A DNA stretch of 64,000 bases from CALVGQ01 sp964370435 (GTDB lineage: Bacteria > Bacillota_I > Bacilli_A > Erysipelotrichales > Erysipelotrichaceae). Shown one piece after another: positions 27,623-36,553 of this stretch. The stretch covers positions 1 to 64,000 of the forward strand of contig CAYJJG010000008.1 of the NCBI GenBank assembly GCA_964370435.1, read 5' to 3'. A program made the translations under genes and the position numbers. The notes beneath the pieces are model-generated. The model did not search any database and was not told where the DNA came from. It worked only from the letters and a program-made list of their open reading frames with translations. How positions within the stretch are numbered: the first letter of the stretch is position 1; each line of letters begins with the position of its first letter.

Positions 27623-27690
27623 GGAGAGTGGATTATGAAATAATGCATGGCTTTTTAATGTAAGTGATGCGTAAATTTCATAATTTTATT
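27623..27690 (+). promoter_or_regulatory. leader with minimal ORF (Met-Lys-stop) in a hairpin
   Basis: A strong ribosome site (aaaggagag) precedes ATG AAA TAA at 27635-27643, a complete two-codon frame. The segment ttatgaaat (27633-27641) pairs perfectly with atttcataa (27675-27683), just before the ribosome site of the permease gene. It may be a regulatory leader, or the remains of a gene start. Confidence 0.4.
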
Positions 27691-27707
27691 ATTAGGAGAG
27701 GATCATT

Positions 27708-29057
27708 ATGAGTAATCAATTAAAACAAAAGTTTGGTTTATTGACTGCCATTGCAATGGTTGTAGGTATTGTAATTGGTAGTGGAGTATTTTTTAAAGCA
27801 GAAGTTATTCTTGTAGCTACCGGCGGAAATATGATGCTTGGTATTTCAGCTTGGATAATAGGGGGCTTGGTTATGGTTATTTGCGCTTATGCCTTTTCAA
27901 TTATTGCCACTAAGTTATCTTACATTAATGGCATTGTTGATTATGCAGAAGCAGCATTAGGTAAAAAATATGGGTACTATGTTGGCTGGTTCATGGCAGT
28001 TATTTATTATCCATCATTAACAGGTGTTTTAGCGTGGTTATGTGCTCGCTATACCAGCGAAATTATTGGTTGGGATATTACTGGTGCACAGTGCATGCTT
28101 TTAAGTATGTTTTTCTTAATAGGTAGTTATGCAGTAAATGCACTAGCTCCAATATTAGCGGGAAAAGTTCAAGTTTCTACTACCTTTATTAAATTAGTTC
28201 CATTAGTATTTATGGCTGTAGTAGGGACTGTTTATGGTCTATCAACAGGATTAACGCTAGAAAATTTTGCTCAAGTGGGTACTGCGACAGATACTGGATC
28301 TGCTTTATTTCGTGCTGTTGTAGCAACGGCTTTTGCATATGAAGGTTGGATTATTACCACATCAATTAATTCTGAATTAAAGGATGCTAAGAAAAACTTA
28401 CCAATAGCTTTAATTACCGGAACTATATTTGTAATTACTATTTATATTTTCTACTATATTGGCTTAGCTGGTGCGGTACCTAATGAAGTAATTATGAATG
28501 ATGCTCAAGGCGGTGTTCAATTAGCATTTCAAAATCTTTTTGGTAGTGTAGGTGCTACTTTACTGTTTGTGTTTATTGTTATAAGTTGTATGGGTACTTT
28601 AAATGGACTAATGCTTGCTTGTGTTAGAGGACTTTATGCATTATCGATGAGAAACTGTGGTCCAAACCCTAAAATGTTTAAGCAAGTTGATCCAGTTACT
28701 GATATTCCTACCAATTCTAGTATTGTTGGTCTTCTTTTAGCAGCAGCGTGGTTAGTTTATTTCTATGGTGCAAACTTAACTACACCATGGTTTGGAAGAT
28801 TTAGTTTTGATTCATCAGAATTACCGATTATTACTATCTATTCTTTATATATACCGATATTTATATGGTTGATGAAAGATAAAACGCTAGGATTATTTAA
28901 AGGAAAAATAGTGCCTATGCTTGCAGTACTAAGTTGCTTATTTATGGTTGTTGCAGCCGTGTATGCTCATCAGATGGCAGTATTTTACTACTTAGTTCTG
29001 TTTATAATAATAATGTTCATTGGTGCACTTTTAAATTATAAAAATGGTGGATTTTAA
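27708..29057 (+). CDS. APC-superfamily amino acid permease (LAT/SteT-like)
   Basis: The 449-residue product is a polytopic transporter with about 12 helices. The first helix carries the consensus IAMVVGIVIGSGVFFKAE, including the unwound GSG substrate motif. The overall pattern resembles the serine/threonine exchanger SteT and L-type amino acid transporters. The start follows taggagagg. It is a single gene ending at a strong terminator that faces the RpiR gene. Substrate not determined. Confidence 0.85.
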   Translation: MSNQLKQKFGLLTAIAMVVGIVIGSGVFFKAEVILVATGGNMMLGISAWIIGGLVMVICAYAFSIIATKLSYINGIVDYAEAALGKKYGYYVGWFMAVIYYPSLTGVLAWLCARYTSEIIGWDITGAQCMLLSMFFLIGSYAVNALAPILAGKVQVSTTFIKLVPLVFMAVVGTVYGLSTGLTLENFAQVGTATDTGSALFRAVVATAFAYEGWIITTSINSELKDAKKNLPIALITGTIFVITIYIFYYIGLAGAVPNEVIMNDAQGGVQLAFQNLFGSVGATLLFVFIVISCMGTLNGLMLACVRGLYALSMRNCGPNPKMFKQVDPVTDIPTNSSIVGLLLAAAWLVYFYGANLTTPWFGRFSFDSSELPIITIYSLYIPIFIWLMKDKTLGLFKGKIVPMLAVLSCLFMVVAAVYAHQMAVFYYLVLFIIIMFIGALLNYKNGGF

Positions 29058-29103
29058 AAGAAGAAGTAATTAAGTATAACTATTGTACTTATAGAATGAA
29101 ACT

Positions 29104-29141
29104 AAAAAAGGAAGAAACTACTCAGTAGTTCTTCCTTTTTT
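29104..29141. terminator. bidirectional intrinsic terminator
   Basis: Nearly perfect stem aaaaaaggaagaa/ttcttcctttttt with inner ctact/gtagt around a CA loop. It serves the permease and the convergent RpiR gene. Confidence 0.88.
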
Positions 29142-29160
29142 GTGTTTTATAGTTTACTTG

Positions 29161-30009
29161 TTATTCCTTGGTTAAAGAAATAGCATTTCTTATTTTTTGA
29201 AGCGATTGACTAGATTTCTTATCATTGTTTATCATAACCATTACAAATAAAGCATCGATAATGCTTAGTTGTGAAAGTCTGGAAGAAAGAGATTCAGAGC
29301 GATAAGAAATTTCTTCTGAAGTAGAAAGAAGAATTACATCAGCAATTTGAGCAAGTGGTGATAGTGGATAACTTGTTAAAGCTATTATTTTGGCGCCATT
29401 TTCTTTGGCTAGTTTTGCGATTTCAATAGCATCTACACTTAAACCGGTATGCGAAATTACAAAGGCGCAGTCCTTTTCGTTCAATAAAGAAACGTTCATT
29501 CTTTGAATATGGGCATCAGAATTATAAATAACATTTACTGGGGATCTTAGAAATTTATGATAACTATCTAGTGCAACAGCATTAGACCCGCCTAGCCCGA
29601 TAAAGCAAACTTTTCTAGATTCTATAAGCATTTTAGTGGCTTTTTTTATAGTATTGATATCTGTTAAACTTGCGGTATCTTCAATAGCTTTAATACTAGA
29701 AGCGAACACTTTATCAACGATGGCTTGTTCATTATCGGTTTTATTAATTTTTTCATGAATCGAAATATTTAAATCGAATTCTTCAGTTAATAAGGCAATT
29801 TTAAAATCTTTAAAACCATTATAACCAAGCTTTTTAGTGAACTGAAAGAAAGTAGAATCAGCTAGCTGAAGCTCTTTAGCAACATCACTAATAGAGTTTC
29901 TGGATATAATTTTAGCATTGCTCAAGACATAATCAGCTATTTTTTTCTCAGTCTGATTCATTTCTCGATACATGCTTTTGATACGCGTCTTAATTGATAG
30001 ATTTTTCAT
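29161..30009 (-). CDS. RpiR/MurR-family transcriptional regulator
   Basis: The 282-residue product has an N-terminal RpiR helix-turn-helix (residues 1-75, with NSISDVAKELQLADSTFFQF) and a C-terminal SIS sugar-phosphate-binding domain (KVCFIGLGGSNAVALDS, ISHTGLSVDAIEIAKLA). It is divergent from the PTS operon at 30165. Such regulators usually respond to the phosphosugar made by the adjacent transporter. The start follows aaggagggg. Confidence 0.88.
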   Translation of the reverse strand: MKNLSIKTRIKSMYREMNQTEKKIADYVLSNAKIISRNSISDVAKELQLADSTFFQFTKKLGYNGFKDFKIALLTEEFDLNISIHEKINKTDNEQAIVDKVFASSIKAIEDTASLTDINTIKKATKMLIESRKVCFIGLGGSNAVALDSYHKFLRSPVNVIYNSDAHIQRMNVSLLNEKDCAFVISHTGLSVDAIEIAKLAKENGAKIIALTSYPLSPLAQIADVILLSTSEEISYRSESLSSRLSQLSIIDALFVMVMINNDKKSSQSLQKIRNAISLTKE

Positions 30010-30090
30010 GATTCCCCTCCTTAATATTTTTGTTTCTATATAGCAATCATAACATTTTAGTAAAAGAATGGAAATAAATACTTATAAATA

Positions 30091-30143
30091 AAAAATATTT
30101 TTTTATAAAATATGTTTACAAAAAAATATTTTTATATTACTAT
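30091..30143 (+). promoter_or_regulatory. PTS operon promoter with inverted-repeat operator candidate
   Basis: A sigma-A type promoter fits TTTACA (30115-30120), 17-base spacer, TACTAT (30138-30143). A perfect 14-bp inverted repeat, aaaaatattttttt (30091-30104) and aaaaaaatattttt (30120-30133), surrounds the -35 box. It is a plausible RpiR operator, though AT-richness lowers the weight. Confidence 0.5.
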
Positions 30144-30164
30144 GATTAAAGAAAGGGGTTTCAT

Positions 30165-30557
30165 ATGGCAAGTATAGTAGTAGCAACACATGGTTATTTT
30201 GGTCAAGAATTAATTAAATCAGCTGAAATGATCATTGGAAAAATAGAGGATATTTATAGCATTTCATTAACACCTGATATGTCTATCGATGACTTTATTG
30301 TCCAAAGTGATGAGGTGCTTAGCAAAATCGATGGAAGAGCATTATGTATGGTAGATTTATTTGCAGGTACACCTTGCACTGGTTTAACCGCTTTGTCACC
30401 TAAATACGACAATGTAGTGGTTACTGGTTTAAATTTAGCAATGCTTATAGAGGTGTGTACCAATAAAGATAATGATGTTGAAACTTTAGCAAAATTATCG
30501 CTTGACACCCTTTATCAAAGCGGCCGTAACGTAACGGAAGAATTGAGCAGTAAATAG
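30165..30557 (+). CDS. PTS mannose-family EIIA component
   Basis: The 130-residue cytoplasmic phosphocarrier has its phospho-His at H9 (VVATHGYFGQELI) and the family core MVDLFAGTPC. It receives phosphate from HPr and passes it to the IIB component encoded next. It is the first gene of the operon behind the RpiR-linked promoter, with start after gaaagggg. Confidence 0.9.
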   Translation: MASIVVATHGYFGQELIKSAEMIIGKIEDIYSISLTPDMSIDDFIVQSDEVLSKIDGRALCMVDLFAGTPCTGLTALSPKYDNVVVTGLNLAMLIEVCTNKDNDVETLAKLSLDTLYQSGRNVTEELSSK

Positions 30558-30569
30558 AAAGGAGGAATT

Positions 30570-31061
30570 ATGGCAAATATTAAATTAATAAGAGTTGATT
30601 TTAGACTAATTCATGGACAAATCGTAAACAAGTGGATTAAAAGTATTCTGGCAGATAAAATCGTTGTAATTGACGATGCTCTAGCTACTAATGATTTTTT
30701 GAAAAGTGTTTATGTAATGGCAGCTCCACCAAGTGTAGAGGTGGTGGTTTATGGAGTTGAGGATGCTATAAAAGCATATCAAGAAGATGTGTTTGGATCA
30801 GGTAGTGCCTTAGTTTTGTTTAAAAATGTTGAAACAGCTCATCAATGTTACCATAAGGGGTTTAAATTTGATGAATTACAAATTGGTGGTCTAGGTGGAT
30901 CACCAGGAAGAAAAGTGGTATTTGGACCAATTACTTTAGATGATAGTGATGTAACACTATTAGAAGACTTAGACAATAATAAAGTAAATGTATATTTCCA
31001 CCAAGTTCCAGAGGAAAACAAGTGTAACTTAGCAAAAGCATTAGAAAATTATAGAAAATAG
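30570..31061 (+). CDS. PTS mannose/fructose/sorbose-family EIIB component
   Basis: The 163-residue product has the family start IKLIRVDFRLIHGQIVNKW with the phospho-His at H15. It transfers phosphate to the incoming sugar at the membrane component. The gene follows IIA after 12 bases with a strong aaaggagg site. Later residues (LQIGGLGGSPGRKVVFGPI) are typical of the family. Confidence 0.9.
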   Translation: MANIKLIRVDFRLIHGQIVNKWIKSILADKIVVIDDALATNDFLKSVYVMAAPPSVEVVVYGVEDAIKAYQEDVFGSGSALVLFKNVETAHQCYHKGFKFDELQIGGLGGSPGRKVVFGPITLDDSDVTLLEDLDNNKVNVYFHQVPEENKCNLAKALENYRK

Positions 31062-31075
31062 AAAGAGGGAAGAAT

Positions 31076-31825
31076 ATGTCAGTATTATCAATAGCAATAT
31101 TTAGTGGTTTAGTTTACTTCATAGGTACTCAACGTGTTGGGTATGGCTTATCAGCAGCAGTAGGAGCGCCAGTAACTATCGGGTTTCTATTCGGATTATT
31201 TTTTGGAGATGTAACAACAGGTTTAATCTTAGGGGGATCAATCAACTTATTGTACCTAGGAGTTGTATTTACAGGTGGTAATGTTCCATCAGATGGTGCA
31301 CTAGCTGCATCTATCGCTATTCCAGTAGCACTACAATTAAATTTAGATGTAGAAACAGCAATTACTATCGCCGTACCATTTGGAATCTTAGGAGCTTTCA
31401 TTGACCAAATTAGAAGAACATCAAACTTAATCTGGTTACATAAAGCTGATGAATATGCTTTAAAAGGGGATGAAAAAGGTATCTATCGTTGTGCAATTAT
31501 TTATCCTAATATCGTAGCATTCTTTATTAGATTTGTACCAGTATTCGTAATCAACTTATTTGGAGCAGCAGCAGTAGAAACAATCTTAGCAATGCTTCCA
31601 CAATTCATTATTACTGGACTATCTGTTGCAGGTGGAATCTTACCAGCAATCGGGTTTGCAGTAATTATTATGTCAATTGGTAGAAAAGAATTACTACCGT
31701 ACTTCTTCATGGGATTCTTTATTATCAAATACTTCGCTGTAGGAACTATGGCTACTGCAGTATTTGGTTTATGTATCGCAGCATTAATTGTATTCAATAG
31801 TAAATCGAAAGGGGAAACAGCATAA
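31076..31825 (+). CDS. PTS mannose-family EIIC membrane component
   Basis: The 249-residue polytopic protein has the IIC motif GGSINLLYLGVVFTGGNVPSD and about six hydrophobic segments. Together with IID it forms the sugar channel. The gene sits 14 bases after IIB, and its stop overlaps the next start by one base. Confidence 0.9.
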   Translation: MSVLSIAIFSGLVYFIGTQRVGYGLSAAVGAPVTIGFLFGLFFGDVTTGLILGGSINLLYLGVVFTGGNVPSDGALAASIAIPVALQLNLDVETAITIAVPFGILGAFIDQIRRTSNLIWLHKADEYALKGDEKGIYRCAIIYPNIVAFFIRFVPVFVINLFGAAAVETILAMLPQFIITGLSVAGGILPAIGFAVIIMSIGRKELLPYFFMGFFIIKYFAVGTMATAVFGLCIAALIVFNSKSKGETA

Positions 31826-32640
31826 TGACTAATCGTATCTTAAATAAAAAACAAGTGAACCAAGCTCACTTATACTGGTGGTTATCAGGGGAAACAAATA
31901 ATTCTTATGAAAGACTTCAAGCACCTTCATTCTGTAATGCCGTTGCTAAAAACTTAAAAGAGTTCTATCCAGAACCTACAGATTATGCAGAGGCATTATC
32001 AAGAAACTTAGAGTTCTATAATACAGAGGGAACATTCGGTTCTGTAGTTATTGGTATTACATTAGCGATGGAAGAAGAAAAATCTAAAGGTAATGTTACT
32101 GGTGATGTAATTACTGGGGTTAAATTAGGACTAATGGGTCCAATTGCAGGTATTGGGGATACTTTAATTTGGGGTATGTCTAAATCAATTTTACTTGGTT
32201 TAGCTTGTACATTTGCTTTAGAGGGTAATCCAGTAGCTATGATTTTCCCATTTATGTTTACTGCAATGATTTTCTTTGTAGGAAGATATGCTTGCCAATT
32301 AGGATATAAACTTGGTGGAGATGCTGTTCCAAAATTATTACAATCAGGAACAATGAATACTATTATTACAGCAGCATCAGTATTAGGATTATTTATGATG
32401 GGTGCTTTATCTGCATCGTATGTTAAAGTTAGTACTCCATTATCATTAAGTATTTCTTCTACAGGAGCAGTAATTGGTTTACAAAACAACTTAGATGCTA
32501 TTTTACCTGGTATGTTACAACTATTAGCTATCTTTGGTATCTACTGGTATTTTACTCATAAAGGTCAAAACTATATCAAACTAGTATTAACTATCCTAGT
32601 ACTTTCAATCGTTGCAGCATTCTTTGGAATTTTAGGGTAA
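31825..32640 (+). CDS. PTS mannose-family EIID membrane component
   Basis: The 271-residue product has the IID features RLQAPSFCNAVAKNL, EFYNTEGTFGSVVIG and GPIAGIGDTLIWG. It completes the four-subunit transporter. Start codon ATG overlaps the last base of the IIC stop. Specificity cannot be read off; the following genes point to an acidic or amide-linked sugar. Confidence 0.9.
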   Translation: MTNRILNKKQVNQAHLYWWLSGETNNSYERLQAPSFCNAVAKNLKEFYPEPTDYAEALSRNLEFYNTEGTFGSVVIGITLAMEEEKSKGNVTGDVITGVKLGLMGPIAGIGDTLIWGMSKSILLGLACTFALEGNPVAMIFPFMFTAMIFFVGRYACQLGYKLGGDAVPKLLQSGTMNTIITAASVLGLFMMGALSASYVKVSTPLSLSISSTGAVIGLQNNLDAILPGMLQLLAIFGIYWYFTHKGQNYIKLVLTILVLSIVAAFFGILG

Positions 32641-32667
32641 GTAGAAAGGAAGAAATTGAATTTCTAC
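32641..32667 (+). promoter_or_regulatory. hairpin holding the ribosome site of the M20 gene
   Basis: gtagaaa (32641-32647) pairs with tttctac (32661-32667). The only purine-rich ribosome-site candidate (aaggaag) lies inside this hairpin, about 22 bases from the ATG at 32675, farther than usual. The stem could bring it closer or hide it. Confidence 0.45.
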
Positions 32668-32674
32668 TAACAAT

Positions 32675-33859
32675 ATGAATATAGAAAATATAAAAAGTCT
32701 TAGTGATCGTACTATTAATCAAAGTATGGAAGAATTATGGCAATTATCAAGTGAGATACATGCTAATCCAGAAATGGCGTTCAAAGAGGTTAAAGCTTGT
32801 GAAATTCAATGTGATTTTCTAAGGAAATTAGGTTATGAAGTAAAAGAAGGCTTAGGAAGTTTACCTACAGCTTTTGAGGCTACTATCGGCAATAAAAAGC
32901 CGGTAGTGGCTATATTATCTGAATACGATGCATTAGAAATAGGGCATGCTTGTGGTCATAATTTGATTGCAGCTAGTGCTATGGCTAGTGCTGTAGGATT
33001 AAAGAAAGCCTATGATACAGGAGAACTACAAGGGACAATTAAAATTATCGGAACGCCTGCAGAAGAAACAGGTGGTGGGAAGATTATTCAACTTAAAGAA
33101 AATGTCTATGAAGATGTCGATGCTGTAATTTTGATGCATCCAACAAGCTTTACTTCACGACTTGCAGGTGAATGTCTTTCTTCTAAGCGAATTAAAATTA
33201 ATTATTATGGAAAGTCTGCTCATGCTAGCTCGCATCCCAATAATGGTATTAATGCCTTAAGTGCAGCTAATCTATTTTTAGTAGCTACAGGTATGTTAAG
33301 GCAACATTTTAATGGAGATGCGCGCTTATCATGTATTATTAGCAATGGTGGTAAGCAAACAGGTTTAGTTCCTGAAGAATCTGAAATACTAGGATCGTTT
33401 GCATGTTTCAACTTAAAGGATTTAAATCGCTATCATCAAATGATAGTAGATGCAGCAGAAGGTTGTGCTAAAGCTATGGGTTGCACCGCAAAGGTAGAAG
33501 TTGTAGATGGATATCAAGGGCGAATACCTAATCAAGTGTTATCTGATGTATGTAAGGCAGAATTAAGTGCTATTAAAGAGCCTTTAATGGACGGGCTACC
33601 TATTGATTATGGTGGTGAAGATTTGGGGAATATCTCAAGGGTTATTCCTATTTGTAATCCCTATATAACTATCTTTAAGGATTATAAAATTTCTAATCAT
33701 ACTCATCAGTTTAAAGAACTATCGATATCAGAAGCAGGAAGAAGATGCGTTGAAGTAGCAGGGAAAGCGATGGCTAGAACTACGCTGGAACTAATGAACA
33801 ATCCTGAAACTATTGAAAAGGCAAAGGAAGAATTAAGAAAAAGATTAGAAAGTGAATAA
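32675..33859 (+). CDS. M20-family amidohydrolase
   Basis: The 394-residue product is a metal-dependent amidohydrolase of the M20D type (aminoacylase/carboxypeptidase Ss1, AbgB-like). Metal ligands are visible in SEYDALEIGHACGHN, GTPAEETGGGK and VILMHPTS, with the dimerisation domain in the middle (SAHASSHPNNGINAL). These enzymes cleave N-acyl or aryl-amide bonds. Its place between a sugar PTS and a 6-phosphogluconate dehydrogenase suggests that it removes an amide-linked group from an imported conjugate. That link is inference. The start is at an unusual distance from its ribosome site. Confidence 0.85.
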   Translation: MNIENIKSLSDRTINQSMEELWQLSSEIHANPEMAFKEVKACEIQCDFLRKLGYEVKEGLGSLPTAFEATIGNKKPVVAILSEYDALEIGHACGHNLIAASAMASAVGLKKAYDTGELQGTIKIIGTPAEETGGGKIIQLKENVYEDVDAVILMHPTSFTSRLAGECLSSKRIKINYYGKSAHASSHPNNGINALSAANLFLVATGMLRQHFNGDARLSCIISNGGKQTGLVPEESEILGSFACFNLKDLNRYHQMIVDAAEGCAKAMGCTAKVEVVDGYQGRIPNQVLSDVCKAELSAIKEPLMDGLPIDYGGEDLGNISRVIPICNPYITIFKDYKISNHTHQFKELSISEAGRRCVEVAGKAMARTTLELMNNPETIEKAKEELRKRLESE

Positions 33860-33871
33860 AGAGGATTACTT

Positions 33872-35275
33872 ATGAATAAAAAAGACATTGGGATTTATGG
33901 TTTAGGAGTTATGGGTAGTAATCTTGCACTTAATATATCTAGGAATTTTTCTATAGCAACGTACAATTATGAAAAAGAGATTTCTGAGCAATTTAAAAAA
34001 GAAAATAAAAGTGAAAATATTGAAGTGTGTTTTGAGCTTCAACAATTTATTGATACTTTAACTATACCTCGTAAAATTATTTTAATGGTTACTGCTGGTA
34101 AAGTGGTAGATCAAGTTATTGAGCAATTACTACCATTACTAGACAAAGAAGATATCCTTATTGACTGTGGTAATTCTAATTTTAAGGACACCATAAGAAG
34201 AGATCATTATCTACTAGAAAAAGGGATTTATTATTTGGGTGTAGGTGTATCCGGTGGAGAATATGGTGCACTACATGGTCCATGTATAATGCCATCTGGA
34301 AATTTAAATGCCTACAACCAAGTAAAAAATATTTTTGAAACCATTGCAGCCAAGACTGATAAACAAGAAGTATGTTGTACCTATATTGGAACAGCTGGAA
34401 GTGGACACTATGTTAAAATGGTTCATAATGGTATAGAATACGCTGATTTACAACTTATTACAGAAGTATATTCATTTTTGTTAAAAGGGTTAAAATTAAG
34501 TATTCCAGAAATTCAACAAGTATTTGAAGAATGGAATAAAGGAGAACTTGAATCTTATTTAATAAAAATTACTTCGGATATACTCAAAAGAAAAGATGAA
34601 TACAGTGATCATTACTTAGTAGAAATGATTGTTGATCAAGCTTCTCAAAAAGGTACAGGTAAAGATACAGCTATGGAAGGCTTCCAAACTGGAATTCCAA
34701 TTCCAACGATAACTGAATCTGTTATTGCTAGATATCTATCAACGCAAAAGCAACAACGTATTGAAGCGAGCTCTTTATTTAACTTTAATACCAATAACCC
34801 TAAAGTAGATAAAGAAGAAATGATTGAACTGCTGAGGGAAGCACTGTATTTAGCTAAAATAATAAGTTATGCTCAAGGTTTTGAACTCCTTCGTGAAGCA
34901 AGTAAAGTATATGATTGGGATATCAACTTTGGTGACTTAGCATTAATTTGGCGAGAAGGATGTATTATTCGTGCACAGTTTTTAAATGACATTAAAGAAG
35001 GTTTCGCAGGCTCTAATAAAATCAATTTGTTGTTTAGTGAAAAGTTTAGTGCTATCGTGAATCAAAACCAAGATAAGCTTCGAAAAGTAGTAGTTGCGAT
35101 GATTGAATATGGAATATATTCACCAGCATTAAATAGTACATTATCTTATCTAGATGGTATAAGATGTGAACATAGCAGTGCAAATTTACTGCAAGCACAA
35201 AGAGATTATTTTGGTTCTCATACTTATAAAAGAATAGATAAAGAGGGCTCTTTTCACACAGAATGGAATGATTAA
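33872..35275 (+). CDS. gnd: 6-phosphogluconate dehydrogenase (decarboxylating)
   Basis: The 467-residue product oxidises 6-phosphogluconate to ribulose-5-phosphate with CO2 release. The coenzyme motif is IGIYGLGVMGSNLALN, the signature VSGGEYGALHGPCIMPSG holds substrate-binding residues, and the catalytic Lys lies in GSGHYVKMVHNGIEY. Length is normal. Its placement as the last gene of the PTS operon suggests that the imported substrate yields gluconate-6-phosphate. Start follows aaagagg; a terminator follows the stop. Confidence 0.92.
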   Translation: MNKKDIGIYGLGVMGSNLALNISRNFSIATYNYEKEISEQFKKENKSENIEVCFELQQFIDTLTIPRKIILMVTAGKVVDQVIEQLLPLLDKEDILIDCGNSNFKDTIRRDHYLLEKGIYYLGVGVSGGEYGALHGPCIMPSGNLNAYNQVKNIFETIAAKTDKQEVCCTYIGTAGSGHYVKMVHNGIEYADLQLITEVYSFLLKGLKLSIPEIQQVFEEWNKGELESYLIKITSDILKRKDEYSDHYLVEMIVDQASQKGTGKDTAMEGFQTGIPIPTITESVIARYLSTQKQQRIEASSLFNFNTNNPKVDKEEMIELLREALYLAKIISYAQGFELLREASKVYDWDINFGDLALIWREGCIIRAQFLNDIKEGFAGSNKINLLFSEKFSAIVNQNQDKLRKVVVAMIEYGIYSPALNSTLSYLDGIRCEHSSANLLQAQRDYFGSHTYKRIDKEGSFHTEWND

Positions 35276-35280
35276 GTATA

Positions 35281-35329
35281 AAAAAAGGCAAGCAAATCTA
35301 ACATATAGTTAGACTAAATTGCCTTTTTT
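35281..35329 (+). terminator. intrinsic terminator of the PTS-gnd operon
   Basis: Stem aaaaaaggcaa (35281-35291) with ttgcctttttt (35319-35329), with inner tctaac/gttaga pairing. Confidence 0.85.
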
Positions 35330-35448
35330 ATAGCTATATTAAGGTAAAATAATATAGTGTTGGCGTTTTAAATTAAAAAACATCAAAAAAAGATTTGACT
35401 ATCAAAGTTTATATGGTTATAATCATGAAGGTACAAAAGGAGAATACA

Positions 35449-36498
35449 ATGAATAAAATTATTAAAAGAATATTGATAGGTTTACTGACATTAGTTTTAG
35501 TGCTAGTAGTAGCAATAGGATTATTGTTCCAAAAAGAAATTGCAACAGTAATGTCTGTTAAACAAATTGATGATTATGGATTATATGAAGTTCATGTAAG
35601 TTCAGATTATGCTATTGATGAATTAGTGGCACAAGGTGGTGCTAATAACGATAGTGAACTTGTGAACTTTGTTATTGGCAAAGTATTAAAAGGACTTCCT
35701 ATTGAGTTAAATATTCCGGATTTTGGATGCAGTACCTTCCAAGTGCAAAATGAAGCTCAAGACTGGATATTTGGGCGTAACTATGACTTAGATCCTGTTC
35801 CAGGATTAGTAGTGTTCACAGAGCCTGAAAACGGATATAAATCGATTTCTATTGCCAATGCCAATGTCTTGGGTTTAGAAGTTAATACAGGCGAATTATC
35901 GCTGATGGAAAAAGTACTTACCTTAGCATCACCTTATATTTTAATGGATGGGATGAATGAAATGGGATTAAGTATAGGTGTACTTCTAATTAAAGATGAA
36001 GCTACTAATCAAGTAACTGACAAACCAGATATGACTACTACTTCTATGCTTCGTCTTGTATTAGATAAAGCTGCAACTGTAGAAGAAGCAATAGCTTTAT
36101 TCGAAGCTTATGACATGCATGCCTCTTCTAATGCTTCTTATCATTTCCAAGTAGTTGACGCTCAAGGTAACAGTGCGGTTATTGAATATGTAGGAAACGA
36201 AATCAGTGTAATTAGAAAAGAAGAGGGTGAACATCAATACCTTACTAATTTCTTAATTACTCCTGAAGTATATGGTTTTGGTAAAGGTCATGATCGCTTT
36301 GAAATCCTGCAAAATACTATAGAAGAAAAAGAAGGTGTTATGTCAGAACAAGAAGCCATGGACTTATTAGAAGCAGTAAGTCAAGATGGTGAAGATAGTT
36401 CTACGCAGTGGTCAGCAGTTTATAACAATACACAAAAAACAGTTTCAATTACTGTAAATGGACAATTCGATCAAGTATATACGTATAGCTTAGATTAA
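35449..36498 (+). CDS. linear amide C-N hydrolase (Ntn-type), membrane-anchored
   Basis: The 349-residue product resembles the penicillin V acylase/choloylglycine hydrolase and acyltransferase group, with the candidate nucleophile Cys at residue 94 (PDFGCSTFQ) followed by IFGRNYDLDP. Residues 5-27 form a strongly hydrophobic N-terminal helix, so the catalytic part would be outside the cell, unlike cytoplasmic bile salt hydrolases. The Cys is internal, so maturation or a non-autocatalytic relative must be assumed. The ATG at 35449 follows aaggaga; an earlier in-frame start at 35395 lacks one. Confidence 0.75.
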   Translation: MNKIIKRILIGLLTLVLVLVVAIGLLFQKEIATVMSVKQIDDYGLYEVHVSSDYAIDELVAQGGANNDSELVNFVIGKVLKGLPIELNIPDFGCSTFQVQNEAQDWIFGRNYDLDPVPGLVVFTEPENGYKSISIANANVLGLEVNTGELSLMEKVLTLASPYILMDGMNEMGLSIGVLLIKDEATNQVTDKPDMTTTSMLRLVLDKAATVEEAIALFEAYDMHASSNASYHFQVVDAQGNSAVIEYVGNEISVIRKEEGEHQYLTNFLITPEVYGFGKGHDRFEILQNTIEEKEGVMSEQEAMDLLEAVSQDGEDSSTQWSAVYNNTQKTVSITVNGQFDQVYTYSLD

Positions 36499-36509
36499 TT
36501 ATAAAAATT

Positions 36510-36547
36510 AAAACCATACTTATTTTTAAAATAAATATGGTTTTTTT
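36510..36547. terminator. terminator between convergent genes
   Basis: Stem aaaccata (36511-36518) with tatggttt (36536-36543), then T run; a complementary A run lies upstream for the other strand. Confidence 0.7.
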
Positions 36548-36553
36548 CATTAA

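Noticed and set aside
32016..32489. 157-codon minus-strand frame across the PTS IID gene
   Set aside because: It is antisense to a confidently assigned PTS component, with low-complexity hydrophobic content and no start signals.
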